A stretch of DNA of 34,665 nt from Planctomycetota bacterium (GCA_029978905.1 JAPOIM010000045.1:1-34665); one strand, 5' to 3'; positions 8,291-17,115 are shown, counted from the stretch's first letter. The notes: generated from the sequence alone by a model not told the origin. Program-made: numbers and translations.

Positions 8291-9877
8291 ATGCTCCCGA
8301 TGAAAAACGTTGGCCTGTGGTGCTGCCTGACGGTGTGTTTGTGTGCGGGAAGCGCGGAGGTTGAGGCGGCACCGCGGCCCAACATCGTGATGATCCTCGT
8401 GGATGACCTGGGCTTCTCCGATCTGGGCTGCTACGGCTCGGAGATTCAGACCCCCACCCTGGATCGCCTGGCGGCCAACGGCCTCCGCTTCAGTCAGTTT
8501 TACAACACCGCCAAGTGCCATTCGTCACGCGTGAGCCTGCTGACCGGACGTTGGTGTCGGCAGGCCGGGGATGAGAGCCTGCGTCGCGCGGTGACGCTCC
8601 CGGAAGTGCTCGGGCCCGCCGGGTACTTTACGGCGATGGCCGGCAAGTGGCATCTCAGCAACGAGCCCACCGACTTTGGCTTCGAACGCTATTTCGGCCA
8701 CCTCTCCGGGGCCACGGATTACTACCGCGGCGATGGCTCGTTTCGACTCAACGGCGAACAGTTTGAGGTGCCGCAGGAGGGCTTCTACACCACGGTGGCC
8801 AACGTCGACCACGCGCTGGGCTTCCTGGGAGAGGCCCGCGAGGAGAGGAAGCCCTTCTTTCTGTATCTGGCCTTCAATGCCCCGCACGCGCCGCTGCAGC
8901 CACTCGCCGCTGATTACGAGCGCTACCTTGGTCGCTACGACGTGGGGTGGGATGCGATTCGCGAGCAGCGGCATCAGCGGCAAGAAGGCCTCGGGCTCTT
9001 TGGTGAGAGCGTGATGCCATCCCCCCGCCCAGAACATATCCCTCCGTGGGACTCGCTGCCGCAGCCGATTCAGGCATGGGAGGCGAGGCGAATGGCGGCC
9101 TATGCCGCCCTTGTCGACCGCGTCGACCAAGAAGTTGGGCGCCTGGTGGCCGACCTCGAAGCCCATGGCGAACTCGACAATACGCTTGTGCTGTTTGTGT
9201 CAGACAATGGCGCCTGTCCGTACGATCGGGTGAACAGGGGCATCGATCGCGAGCCCTACGAGCCGGGGAGTGCGTGGAGCGATAGCACTGGATGGGCATG
9301 GGCTCGGAATTGTCCGTTTCGTTTCTACAAGCAGAATCAGTTTGAAGGGGGCATTGCGACGCCCGCGATCGTGCACTGGCCGGCAGGCCTCCAGGCGGCC
9401 AAGGGGAGTGTGGTGCATACGCCCGCGCACCTAGTCGACATCGTGCCCACGCTGCTCGAGCTCACGGAGACCGAGGAGCCGGAGTCGTATCCGGGTCGAG
9501 AACTGACGCCCCTCGTCGGCACCTCACTCGTGCCGGTGTTACACGGAGAGCCGATGCCGTCGCGGCCGCCGATCCACCTGCTCTTTAGCAGCGACCGGGG
9601 CTTGCGAGACGGCCCGTGGAAGCTGGTGAGTTTTCGTGGCGAGCCGTGGGAGCTCTACAACATCGCCGAAGACCGCACCGAGCTCCACGACTTGGCGGGT
9701 GCGCACCCCGACATCGTTCGCCGGATGTCGCAGCAGTGGCATGCGATGACCGCCGACGTATTGATGGCCCCCAAGCAGGAACAGAAGCCTGTCGCCAGCG
9801 AGCCTGGGCCACGCCAGCATCGCGACTGGTCGAATTACGCCGGCGACCACGGCGCCGACACGAGCTCGCGGAAGTGA
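8291..9877 (+). CDS. Exported sulfatase (type I, alkaline-phosphatase superfamily)
   Basis: 528 residues with a signal peptide (LWCCLTVCLCAGSAEVEAA) and the full sulfatase layout. The metal-binding start is PNIVMILVDDLGFSDLGCYG; the modification site is CHSSRVSLLTGR at Cys76; TAMAGKWHLS supplies the conserved Lys/His; ETGKW-type downstream motifs are replaced here by LVLFVSDNGAC, whose Asp-Asn pair binds the metal. The C-terminal SDRGLRDGPWKLVSFRGEPWELYN with DRTELHDLA is typical of planctomycete arylsulfatases. The family hydrolyses sulfate esters, commonly on sulfated polysaccharides, in the periplasm or outside. Start ATG 8291 has AAGGAGA 8 bases upstream. The modification motif is C-H-S-S-R rather than C-x-P-x-R. 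The thioredoxin/PDZ gene follows after 43 bases and is probably co-transcribed. Substrate unknown. Confidence 0.92.
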   Translation: MLPMKNVGLWCCLTVCLCAGSAEVEAAPRPNIVMILVDDLGFSDLGCYGSEIQTPTLDRLAANGLRFSQFYNTAKCHSSRVSLLTGRWCRQAGDESLRRAVTLPEVLGPAGYFTAMAGKWHLSNEPTDFGFERYFGHLSGATDYYRGDGSFRLNGEQFEVPQEGFYTTVANVDHALGFLGEAREERKPFFLYLAFNAPHAPLQPLAADYERYLGRYDVGWDAIREQRHQRQEGLGLFGESVMPSPRPEHIPPWDSLPQPIQAWEARRMAAYAALVDRVDQEVGRLVADLEAHGELDNTLVLFVSDNGACPYDRVNRGIDREPYEPGSAWSDSTGWAWARNCPFRFYKQNQFEGGIATPAIVHWPAGLQAAKGSVVHTPAHLVDIVPTLLELTETEEPESYPGRELTPLVGTSLVPVLHGEPMPSRPPIHLLFSSDRGLRDGPWKLVSFRGEPWELYNIAEDRTELHDLAGAHPDIVRRMSQQWHAMTADVLMAPKQEQKPVASEPGPRQHRDWSNYAGDHGADTSSRK

Positions 9878-9920
9878 GTGGCAGCGGATGGCCGAAGGAA
9901 TGTTTCAAGGGAAGGAGACG

Positions 9921-11297
9921 ATGAAGATGCAGCAGTTCAGGACCGCCCACAGGCTGTGCGCAGTCAACGTGATGGCGACGGCGGGCTTTCTTGGCGTGTG
10001 CCTCGCTCTGTGCTGCGACACGGCCGTGGCCCAAACGCGTGACGAGATGGTTCGGGCAGATCGTAAGAAAGTCACAGAGGATGGCTTTTGGATCTACAAC
10101 GATCTCGATGAGGCGTTTCGCCAGGCGCGGGAAACAGGGAAGCCGATCTTGGTGGTGCTCCGCTGCATCCCCTGCCACGAGTGCGTCAAACTCGACGACG
10201 ATCTTGTGGATCAGGATCCCGTGATCCGTCCTCTTCTCGATCAGTTTGTGTGCGTTCGCCAAGTTTCGACCAACGGACTCGACTTAAGTCTGTTTCAGTA
10301 CGACACCGACCAGTCCTTCGCGGTATTCATGCTCAATGCGGACGGGACGGTGTATGGTCGCTTCGGCACGCGCTCGCATCGCACCGAGTGGTTTGGCGAT
10401 GTGTCGCTTGAGGGCTTGGCCGCCGCGCTGCAAGGGGCGCTCGAACTACACACGGACTATCCAGCCAATCGCGATCAGCTGCAGGGCAAGCGAGGCCGTG
10501 CTCCTGAGGTGCCCTCGCCTGAGCAGTATCCGTCGCTGAAGGACAGGTTTACGGATCGACTGAACTATCAGGGAGACGTCGCCAAGAGCTGCATCCACTG
10601 CCATCAGATTGGGGATGCACAGCGAGAGTTTTACTGGGCACAGCGCCAGGCGATTCCAACAGACGTGCTCTTTCCTTTTCCGCATCCGAAATCGATCGGA
10701 CTGATTCTTGATCCTGAATCGCGGGCCACCGTGCAGGAGTTGGAAGCCGGGTCTCTCGCCGCAGCATCGGGGCTCGTGGTGGGCGATCAGATTCGGTCGA
10801 TGAGTGGTCAGCCATTGCTTTCGATTGCCGACGTCCAGTGGGCGTTGCATCAGGCGAGCGATACGGGTGATCGCATCGCAGTGGTGGTCGAGCGGGAGGG
10901 CAAGGAAGTGAGCCTTGAGCTGCTGCTTCCCGAAGGATGGCGGCAGCGCGGCGATCTTTCCTGGCGGGCGACAAGTTGGACCTTGAGGCGAATGGTGACT
11001 GGCGGCATGGTGCTGGAGGCGGTCGACGAAGACATCCGCCGAAAGGCATCACTTCCCGAGGACACCATGGCGCTGCGGGTCACGTATCTCGGACAGTACG
11101 GCCCCCACGCCGCCGCGAAGCAGGCGGGATTGCAGGCGGATGACGTGGTCATCGCCTTCGATGGCCAAGACCAGCTGATGACCGAAACCGCCGTGTTTGA
11201 TTATGCGGTTCGCCATCGAACGAGTGGCGATCGGGTGGAGGTGGTGGTGCTCCGCGGCGATCAACAGCGCACCTTCAGCCTGCCCATGCAGCCGTAG
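9921..11297 (+). CDS. Exported thioredoxin-like/PDZ protein with CxxCH motifs
   Basis: 458 residues from ATG 9921; ATG 9927 has better spacing from the AAGGAG at 9912-9917, and an ATG at 9888 is also in frame. A signal peptide (about residues 16-38) is followed by a thioredoxin-like domain (about 55-175) with a CIPCHEC site at 82-88, a CIHCH motif at 224-228, and two PDZ-like domains (about 255-335 and 370-455, including SGLVVGDQIRSMSGQPL and AGLQADDVVIAFDGQ). It resembles planctomycete Trx7/PDZ-type proteins, which include selenoprotein relatives; here the redox positions are Cys and there is no internal TGA. The likely role is an envelope redox or haem-linked protein, perhaps helping mature secreted enzymes. 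It lies directly downstream of the sulfatase. Haem attachment is not proven. Confidence 0.78.
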   Translation: MKMQQFRTAHRLCAVNVMATAGFLGVCLALCCDTAVAQTRDEMVRADRKKVTEDGFWIYNDLDEAFRQARETGKPILVVLRCIPCHECVKLDDDLVDQDPVIRPLLDQFVCVRQVSTNGLDLSLFQYDTDQSFAVFMLNADGTVYGRFGTRSHRTEWFGDVSLEGLAAALQGALELHTDYPANRDQLQGKRGRAPEVPSPEQYPSLKDRFTDRLNYQGDVAKSCIHCHQIGDAQREFYWAQRQAIPTDVLFPFPHPKSIGLILDPESRATVQELEAGSLAAASGLVVGDQIRSMSGQPLLSIADVQWALHQASDTGDRIAVVVEREGKEVSLELLLPEGWRQRGDLSWRATSWTLRRMVTGGMVLEAVDEDIRRKASLPEDTMALRVTYLGQYGPHAAAKQAGLQADDVVIAFDGQDQLMTETAVFDYAVRHRTSGDRVEVVVLRGDQQRTFSLPMQP

Positions 11298-11327
11298 CCG
11301 TGCTCGATGGGGCAGCGTGGCAGTGCT

Positions 11328-12800
11328 TTAGGCCTCTTCGAGAGCGTCGATCACGGCACACCCGCAGGAGTCGCTCCAGACATTCACGCTCGTTCGCATC
11401 ATGTCGAGGATGCGGTCGACGGCGAGGATGATTCCCTGGCTTTCCGCTGGCAGCCCCACTGCCTGGAGGATGATCGCCATCATCACCAGGCCCGCGTGGG
11501 GAATGCCGGCAGCGCCGACGCTCGCCAAGAGCGCGGTGATCGCCACCACGATCTGCTGTGAGAGGGGGAGCATCTCGCCGAAGTGCAGCTGCGCGATGAA
11601 GAGCACGGCAACCGCTTCGTAGAGAGCCGTGCCATCCATGTTGATCGTGGCGCCGAGTGGCAGCACGAACGAACCGGTGCGGTTGCGGATGCCGGCCCGG
11701 TGCTCAACGCAGGAGAGCGTCAGCGGCAAGGTGCCGTTGCTGGAGGCACTGGAGAATGCCGTGAGGAGGGCAGGCGACATCGCCCGCGCGAAAGCGAGCG
11801 GACTTCGCCGCGCAAAGACCCACACTATCGTCGGGAGGGTGACGACGGCATGAAAGGCGAGAGCGAGGGCCACCGCGAGCATGTAAAACGCCAAGGACCG
11901 AAAGACGGCAAGCCCTTGGGTGGCAGTGACGGAGGCCATCAGAAAGAGCACGCCCACCGGTGCGAGGCGAATGATCGCGGTCGTCATCGCCATCATCACC
12001 GCAAAGCCCGTTTCCGCCCCCTTTCGCACGGCAGCGGCAATCTCTCCTCCGGCGAGCATGGCAAAGATCGAAAACGCGATCGTGAAGGCAATGATCGAGA
12101 GAAAGTTGGGCTCCACGAGCGCCGCAAACGGGTTCTCCGGGATCATGGCTTCGACCTGCGAAAAGAGCACCTCGCCGAGGCCGTCGGCAGCGACATGATT
12201 GGCGGCCGCTGCGTGTGGCATCGTGTTCGCACCGAGTCCTGGCCGCACAAGATTCACGAATATGAGCCCCGTGATGATCGCGAGCATGCTCGTGGCGAGG
12301 TAGTAGCCGAGCGTGCGGGAGAACATCCGTCCGAGGCTCGCCGTGCCGCCGAGGCCCAGCACGCCGGAAGCCAGCGACGTCACGATCAGTGGCACAGCGA
12401 CCATCTTCAGCAGCCGCAGAAACAGTCCACCGAGCCGCTGAAAGCGGTCTCCCCACAGATGAGCCGCGGTTTTTCCTTGCGACGCATAGATCGCCGCGAT
12501 GGACGGCTCGCGGACGGTCAGTTCTTTGAAAGAGGGGAACACTTCGGCCGACGCATCTTCAACGGCGACGTGCCCCACCACGAAGCTTCGCGAGGCCTCG
12601 TCGCTGTCGACCACCCGGAATGTGGTGCCATCGGTGGTGTCGACGATCTCGACTCGCGAAAGCCCTGCCGGGAGGCCTTCGCTGATCACGATCGTCGCCG
12701 TGCCGGCAAAAACATTGAGTCCGGTGCCGACAGCCGCACCGACCACCATGCCGATGAGGATCTGCCAATGGAGCGCAAGTCGAAACATGGAGTGGGTCAC
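11328..12800 (-). CDS. Dicarboxylate/amino acid:cation symporter (DAACS family)
   Basis: 490 residues. The C-terminal half has the family hallmarks: SSASSNGTLPLTL (serine-rich re-entrant loop), PLGATINMDGTALYEAV, SVGAAGIPHAGLVMM and the DRILDMMRTSVNVWSD segment, matching GltP/GltPh transporters that import glutamate, aspartate or C4-dicarboxylates with H+ or Na+. The inner-membrane core has about eight helices plus two hairpins. The protein is 50-80 residues longer than usual because a hydrophilic segment of about 95 residues (roughly 30-125, with STVED-like charged stretches and FPSFKELTVREPSI) is inserted after the first helix. The GTG start at 12798-12800 overlaps the TGA of the upstream hydrolase in GTGA, implying coupled translation; ATG 12786-12788 is an alternative. 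Last gene of the four-gene minus-strand unit. Confidence 0.9.
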   Translation of the reverse strand: MTHSMFRLALHWQILIGMVVGAAVGTGLNVFAGTATIVISEGLPAGLSRVEIVDTTDGTTFRVVDSDEASRSFVVGHVAVEDASAEVFPSFKELTVREPSIAAIYASQGKTAAHLWGDRFQRLGGLFLRLLKMVAVPLIVTSLASGVLGLGGTASLGRMFSRTLGYYLATSMLAIITGLIFVNLVRPGLGANTMPHAAAANHVAADGLGEVLFSQVEAMIPENPFAALVEPNFLSIIAFTIAFSIFAMLAGGEIAAAVRKGAETGFAVMMAMTTAIIRLAPVGVLFLMASVTATQGLAVFRSLAFYMLAVALALAFHAVVTLPTIVWVFARRSPLAFARAMSPALLTAFSSASSNGTLPLTLSCVEHRAGIRNRTGSFVLPLGATINMDGTALYEAVAVLFIAQLHFGEMLPLSQQIVVAITALLASVGAAGIPHAGLVMMAIILQAVGLPAESQGIILAVDRILDMMRTSVNVWSDSCGCAVIDALEEA

Positions 12801-13861
12801 TCGGCGGTGATGTGGGCGTGGATCTGAGCGAGCACCACCGGGAGGTAGATGATGCCCGAGTAGTGGTTTGCGTGGAGTTTGAGATGGTGGTCGTCCGCCA
12901 GGCCCGCAGCCTCGGCCAGCTGGTCGCAGTGTTTGGGAGGCACCACCTCATCAAAGGTGCCCGAGTAGAGCCAGGTGCGATTCGGATTGAGCCGGTGCGC
13001 CACCCGGAGTGGTTCGACGCTGTAGAGGGCCGCTGCGATCTGCTCGTCGTTCATGCCAGCCTGTCGCAGCTCGTCGCGAAACTTGGAGGCGTCTTTGGCT
13101 CCGTGCTGGATGATGCCGGCCAGATCGCCACCTGCCAGCAGGATGAACGTGCTGTCGAAGCACTGGTCGAGGCCCGAAGCCGTGGTGGTCACGAACCCGC
13201 CGAGGCTCGTGCCCTGCACGGCGATTTTTTCACGGTCCACGCACGGGATCGCCGCCACCGCATCGCGGGCTCTGCGGACGTCGGCGATGCCTTGCGAGAG
13301 CGCCGGCAGCACCATCTCGGTGGTCGGCTTTCCCTCCTCGGGCCGGCGCTTGCCATACCACGGAAGGTGGATCAGGAAGGTATGCAGCCCATGAGCGTTG
13401 AGACCGCGGGCGATCAGCCGCCCGACATCCATTCCGCGGCCCGACTCGTGGACCACAACGCAGGCGGGCGCCTGCCGAGGCTGGCCCGATGCATCGCGGG
13501 CGATGTACCACTCCATCGAGACGGTGTCGTTGCCCGCGTGGCCGACAGGTCGCGGAGAAGGAAACGTGACGCACTGGTCTCCATGCTTCCATGGTGCCTC
13601 GATCCGCACTTCGAAGTCGGTCGGCTTCCAACAGAGCCCGTCGAGGCAGCCTTGCGCATCGCCGCGTGCATCCTGCAGGGCTTCGGCAAGGCTGTCGGTG
13701 GCGAGGAACACGTCGCCTGCATGGACGGCGGCTTGCAACGCGGGCTCAGTCTCGGCAGCACGCGCTCTGAGCCCCGAGATCCCTGGCCACGTGACCCCCG
13801 CAGCCACCGCAAGCACCGCCGCGAACCACACTCGCATGGCCAGCACAGACAATCGACGCAT
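12797..13861 (-). CDS. Exported alpha/beta hydrolase
   Basis: 354 residues with a signal peptide (VWFAAVLAVAAGVTWPGISG, cleavage probably near residue 36). The catalytic triad can be placed: Ser219 in QGTSLGG, Asp304 in YSGTFDEVVPP and His333 in LHANHYSG, matching the esterase/dienelactone-hydrolase group. The region ACVVVHESGRGMD (133-145) would form the strand before the oxyanion hole, and LHTFLIHLPWYG the next. Members cleave ester bonds in acylated sugars or lipids; I cannot assign the substrate. It follows the patatin gene after 26 bases and overlaps the symporter start by 4 bases, so an esterase releasing an organic acid for import by the symporter is an attractive but unproven reading. 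Start ATG 13859-13861. Confidence 0.82.
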   Translation of the reverse strand: MRRLSVLAMRVWFAAVLAVAAGVTWPGISGLRARAAETEPALQAAVHAGDVFLATDSLAEALQDARGDAQGCLDGLCWKPTDFEVRIEAPWKHGDQCVTFPSPRPVGHAGNDTVSMEWYIARDASGQPRQAPACVVVHESGRGMDVGRLIARGLNAHGLHTFLIHLPWYGKRRPEEGKPTTEMVLPALSQGIADVRRARDAVAAIPCVDREKIAVQGTSLGGFVTTTASGLDQCFDSTFILLAGGDLAGIIQHGAKDASKFRDELRQAGMNDEQIAAALYSVEPLRVAHRLNPNRTWLYSGTFDEVVPPKHCDQLAEAAGLADDHHLKLHANHYSGIIYLPVVLAQIHAHITAE

Positions 13862-13887
13862 CGAGCCCTCCTTGGGTGTCGGGCAGA

Positions 13888-16020
13888 TCAGTCACCAACC
13901 CACCGGCATTCATACACCATCTCGGGCTTGGGGTTGATGGCGGACCACCCCAGGAGCGTTCCAAAAGGATGGTCGATCGTGTATCGCGAGGGAACCGGCT
14001 CGGGCGGCATCGAGCCATCGAAGGGATAGCGGACGAGCTTGTACGAGCGGTACGGATGGTTTTCCGGGAAGAGCATCCACACCGTGAGCAACTCGGATCG
14101 CTGCTCGAGGAAGTAGGGGATGCGGCTGGGCATCTTTTCTTCAAAACGGAGCGACGAACCAATTTCAATCGTGACCGATGTTTCCACCGGCACGTTGCTG
14201 AGATTGATGTGGAACTCGTACACATCGTGCGGCTTCCCTTCGGAGGCAGGTTCCCGCACACGTCGCACCTCCACGGGGGGCTGATCGGCGGGATGCCGAA
14301 ACTCGACGTCGGTGATCGGGAGGTAGCTTCGCAGCACGAGCGTGCGGCCGTGTTTGGATTCTTCGGTGAACTTCACCGCAATGCGATCGCGGGTGTAAAC
14401 CAGTCCACTCGACATGGTTCCTCCCGAACTGAACTCGAGCCCACGCAGATCGAGAATGCGGCTCCGCGAGAGGATGTCGACGCCTTCAAAGTCGCTCTCG
14501 GTCGGTTCGTCATGGTCATGAATTTCGTACTTCGCCCAACCCGCCATGGGATTGCGCTCCACAAGATCGAGCACCAGACGAATGTCGGGATCGCCGGCGG
14601 CGATCGAGTCGATCACGCTTGTCAGCACGGCTGCTTGGTGGTGGATGCGGTAGAAGTGAACGGGAAGCCATCCAAAGAGAACGATGGCGATCACGACGTA
14701 GAGATAGCTTGGCCAGTCGCGCACATCGAGCAGCGTGCCCCAGACTTTTCGCTCGCTGGAGCGTCGCAGCTGCTCGGCAATCCGAACAGGTGTGCTCGTA
14801 CCAGCCTGCCGCGCGGTGTGGTGTTCGTGGACAACGCCTGCGGGAGTCGATTCGACGTGACTGAGAGCTTCGGCAAGGGATGAGCGGCCCGGAAGTGGCT
14901 CCCAGAGTGGTCCCTCGTGGATGGGAAGCAGCGCCGAGCCAGCAATGTGGTGGTGCACCCCTCGGGTGACCTCGTAGCCATGTTGCACGAGGGCGTTGAT
15001 TTCGAGATCGGTAAAGCGATCGAGGTCGGTGCGGATGGAGGAGACTTCTGCCTGGACGACTGGATGCAGGCAATGGGGATCGTCTTCTGGTTCGATGACG
15101 TGCGTGACCGGCACGAAGAAGAAGCCGTTTTGGTCGCCAAAGTTTTCCCGCTCGAGCTGCCACACGCGATCCCAGAGGATGTCCGAGGCGCGTATCGACT
15201 GAGCGATGAAGCCGAGCGTGCTGTCTCCAAGAATCTGAAAGGGCTTGCCGGCATCGCTGACGAGCACCCGTTCATACGCGTGCCCGTGATGCTCGGCCAG
15301 CCAGGCGAACGCTCGCGTTCCCAAGTTGTCGTACACGCCCCCGTCGGTGAACGCTTCGTCAGGGAACTGCCCCTCGCGGACCCCCAGGTCGTCGGCGGTG
15401 ATCTTGACGGGGGGGAAGAAGCCGGGAAATGCCGACGAGGCAGCAACCACTTTGGCGATGCTCGCCATCTTGCCTGGGATGTGCTGGAACGGCTCGCGCT
15501 CCTCTTCCTTTGCCCGCCCTTCCTTGGTTTCTACGCGTTTGCCGATGAAGAGGCCGTCTCGATTAAAGACCGAGAGCACGCCATCGCTGACGTTGGTGGC
15601 GAGGATGTGCAGCCCCGGCTTCTCCGGCAGTTCAAAGAGCCGGCGGTCGCCGTAGAGAAACTCCTTGTAGTAGTTCTCGAGCAGGGCGTTGGGAGTGAGT
15701 TGGTCACTCTCAAAGCGACTCATTTTCGCCACCCAGCGGGCCACGATTTGCAGCGGCAGGCGACGCACGATGTGGTTGCGGACGTCGAACTGCACGAACC
15801 GAATCACTTCGGCGGCTGCTTCCGCAAACTCCTCATCCGTGCCTGTGTAGCGATCCCAGTTGAGCACGAGGTGGGCCGCCAGGATGCTGCCCCCCGACAC
15901 CGACGCGATGTCGCTGACCATCGTGAGCGCACCGGCATCCCGCAGGTAGCGCACGACACCGAGATGAAATAGGGTGGCGCGGAAACCACCCCCCGACAAC
16001 GCAAGGCCGAAGTGGGACAT
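13888..16020 (-). CDS. Patatin-like phospholipase with a C-terminal membrane-anchored extension
   Basis: 710 residues. The N-terminal patatin domain (1 to about 370) has the oxyanion motif SGGGFRAT (9-16), the nucleophile Ser42 in ASVSGGS and the catalytic Asp226 in FTDGGVYDNLG, so the Ser-Asp dyad is intact. The family hydrolyses acyl esters of membrane lipids. There is no signal peptide, so the catalytic part is probably cytoplasmic. A transmembrane helix (about 435-455, YVVIAIVLFGWLPVHF) follows, then about 250 residues I do not recognise, with beta-rich stretches such as FEVHINLSNVP-like segments and TSVTIEIGSSLRFEEKMPS. This would place the C-terminal domain on the other side of the membrane. 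It is second in the four-gene unit, 33 bases after the SMP-30 gene. Confidence 0.85.
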   Translation of the reverse strand: MSHFGLALSGGGFRATLFHLGVVRYLRDAGALTMVSDIASVSGGSILAAHLVLNWDRYTGTDEEFAEAAAEVIRFVQFDVRNHIVRRLPLQIVARWVAKMSRFESDQLTPNALLENYYKEFLYGDRRLFELPEKPGLHILATNVSDGVLSVFNRDGLFIGKRVETKEGRAKEEEREPFQHIPGKMASIAKVVAASSAFPGFFPPVKITADDLGVREGQFPDEAFTDGGVYDNLGTRAFAWLAEHHGHAYERVLVSDAGKPFQILGDSTLGFIAQSIRASDILWDRVWQLERENFGDQNGFFFVPVTHVIEPEDDPHCLHPVVQAEVSSIRTDLDRFTDLEINALVQHGYEVTRGVHHHIAGSALLPIHEGPLWEPLPGRSSLAEALSHVESTPAGVVHEHHTARQAGTSTPVRIAEQLRRSSERKVWGTLLDVRDWPSYLYVVIAIVLFGWLPVHFYRIHHQAAVLTSVIDSIAAGDPDIRLVLDLVERNPMAGWAKYEIHDHDEPTESDFEGVDILSRSRILDLRGLEFSSGGTMSSGLVYTRDRIAVKFTEESKHGRTLVLRSYLPITDVEFRHPADQPPVEVRRVREPASEGKPHDVYEFHINLSNVPVETSVTIEIGSSLRFEEKMPSRIPYFLEQRSELLTVWMLFPENHPYRSYKLVRYPFDGSMPPEPVPSRYTIDHPFGTLLGWSAINPKPEMVYECRWVGD

Positions 16021-16053
16021 GCAATCCAGACCGAGGCAGGAGAAACGCGGGGG

Positions 16054-17115
16054 CTACCGCCGCGGATTCTCCCCCACAAGCCGCACTCGACACAACAGCG
16101 AGTCTGCGGTGATGTAGAGCGAGCGGCCGTCGTCTCCAATCGTGCAGTTGGCCGTGGCTTGGCCGGTCAGAAGCGTGCCGAGATGATCACCCTCCGGTGT
16201 CAGGATCAGCACGCCGCCGGGGCCGGTCGCGAAGATCGTGCCATCGGCCGCGACGGAAAGGCCATCCGGCAGCCCTTGTCGGGTTTTGGAGAGGGTGCTG
16301 CCATCGAAAAACACGCGGCCTTCGTCAACGGAGCCGTCGTCTGCCACCGCAAACGCCTTCCAGATGGGCTCTGCCGGATCAGACTGGGCCACGTAGAGCG
16401 TCTTTTCATCAGGCGATAACCCAATGCCATTAGGACGCGTCATCGTGTCGCACATGAGTGTCACGGTGCCATCCACACCGAGCCGGTAGACGCCGCAGAA
16501 GTCGAGTTCGCGACGAGGGTCGTCGGCACCCTGCGGCAAGCCGTACGGAGGGTCGGTGAAATAGATCGCGCCTGAAGAGTGCACCGTCAGGTCATTGGGG
16601 CTGTTGAACCGCTTGCCCTGATACGCGTCGGCGAGGGTTCGCTTTCCGCCGTCGAGGTCGAGTCGGCTGACGCGGCGGTCTCCATGCTCGCAGAAGAGGA
16701 TTCGCCCTTCGGCGTCGATGTTGAGACCGTTGGAGCCGCGCTCCTTGCCGTATTCATTGGGGCCCGTGAAGCCGGCGGGCTCCATGAAAATGCTCAAGCC
16801 CTCTTTGTCGTGCCAGCGGTGCACTCGGTTGTGCGGAATGTCGCTGAAGAGCAGGTGGCCTGCTGCGGGAACCCAGACGGGCCCCTCGGACCAGGCAAAG
16901 CCCATGGCCAACACGTCGATCGTGGCTTCTTTGGGAATGATGGCGTCGAGTCGAGGGTCGAGCCGCTCAATCGATCCCACGGTGGGACTCAACCCCGCAA
17001 CTGGCTCTGCCGCATGCAGGTTCTTGCCGGTGAAAACAGCGACACTCGCCACCAGGCAGGCTCCCACCGCCACACACCGACACACAGACCAGCACATCGA
17101 ACGTCGCCGCATCAT
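16054..17115 (-). CDS. Exported SMP-30/gluconolactonase-family protein
   Basis: 353 residues from ATG 17113-17115, preceded by a G-run ribosome site; the frame stays open upstream, but that part is antisense to the EF-hand gene. A signal peptide (MCWSVCRCVAVGACLVASVAVF) is followed by a six-blade SMP-30 propeller. Metal-binding landmarks are visible: Glu in WSEGPVWVPAAGHLLFSD, Asn in GSNGLNIDAEGRILFCEHGD, Asn/Asp in FNSPNDLTVHSSGAIYFTD and RPNGIGLSPDEKTLYVAQSD. The family includes calcium- or zinc-dependent lactonases that open sugar lactones; planctomycete versions are usually exported. It is the first gene of the minus-strand unit leading to the patatin, hydrolase and symporter genes, and is divergent from the EF-hand gene with a 97-base spacer holding both promoters. 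Exact substrate unknown. Confidence 0.88.
   Translation of the reverse strand: MMRRRSMCWSVCRCVAVGACLVASVAVFTGKNLHAAEPVAGLSPTVGSIERLDPRLDAIIPKEATIDVLAMGFAWSEGPVWVPAAGHLLFSDIPHNRVHRWHDKEGLSIFMEPAGFTGPNEYGKERGSNGLNIDAEGRILFCEHGDRRVSRLDLDGGKRTLADAYQGKRFNSPNDLTVHSSGAIYFTDPPYGLPQGADDPRRELDFCGVYRLGVDGTVTLMCDTMTRPNGIGLSPDEKTLYVAQSDPAEPIWKAFAVADDGSVDEGRVFFDGSTLSKTRQGLPDGLSVAADGTIFATGPGGVLILTPEGDHLGTLLTGQATANCTIGDDGRSLYITADSLLCRVRLVGENPRR

Noticed and set aside
9921..11297. Selenoprotein version of the thioredoxin/PDZ family
   Set aside because: No in-frame TGA; the redox-site residues are encoded as Cys, so selenocysteine is not needed.
11583..12827. Long open frame antisense to the symporter
   Set aside because: Composition is Arg/His/Gly-rich with no hydrophobic core, and the opposite strand encodes a clear transporter.
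12812..14029. Open frame antisense to the alpha/beta hydrolase and the end of the patatin gene
   Set aside because: Spans the boundary between two real genes and has no motif of its own.
14917..15972. Open frame antisense to the patatin gene
   Set aside because: The patatin motifs are intact on the minus strand; this frame has no recognisable domain.
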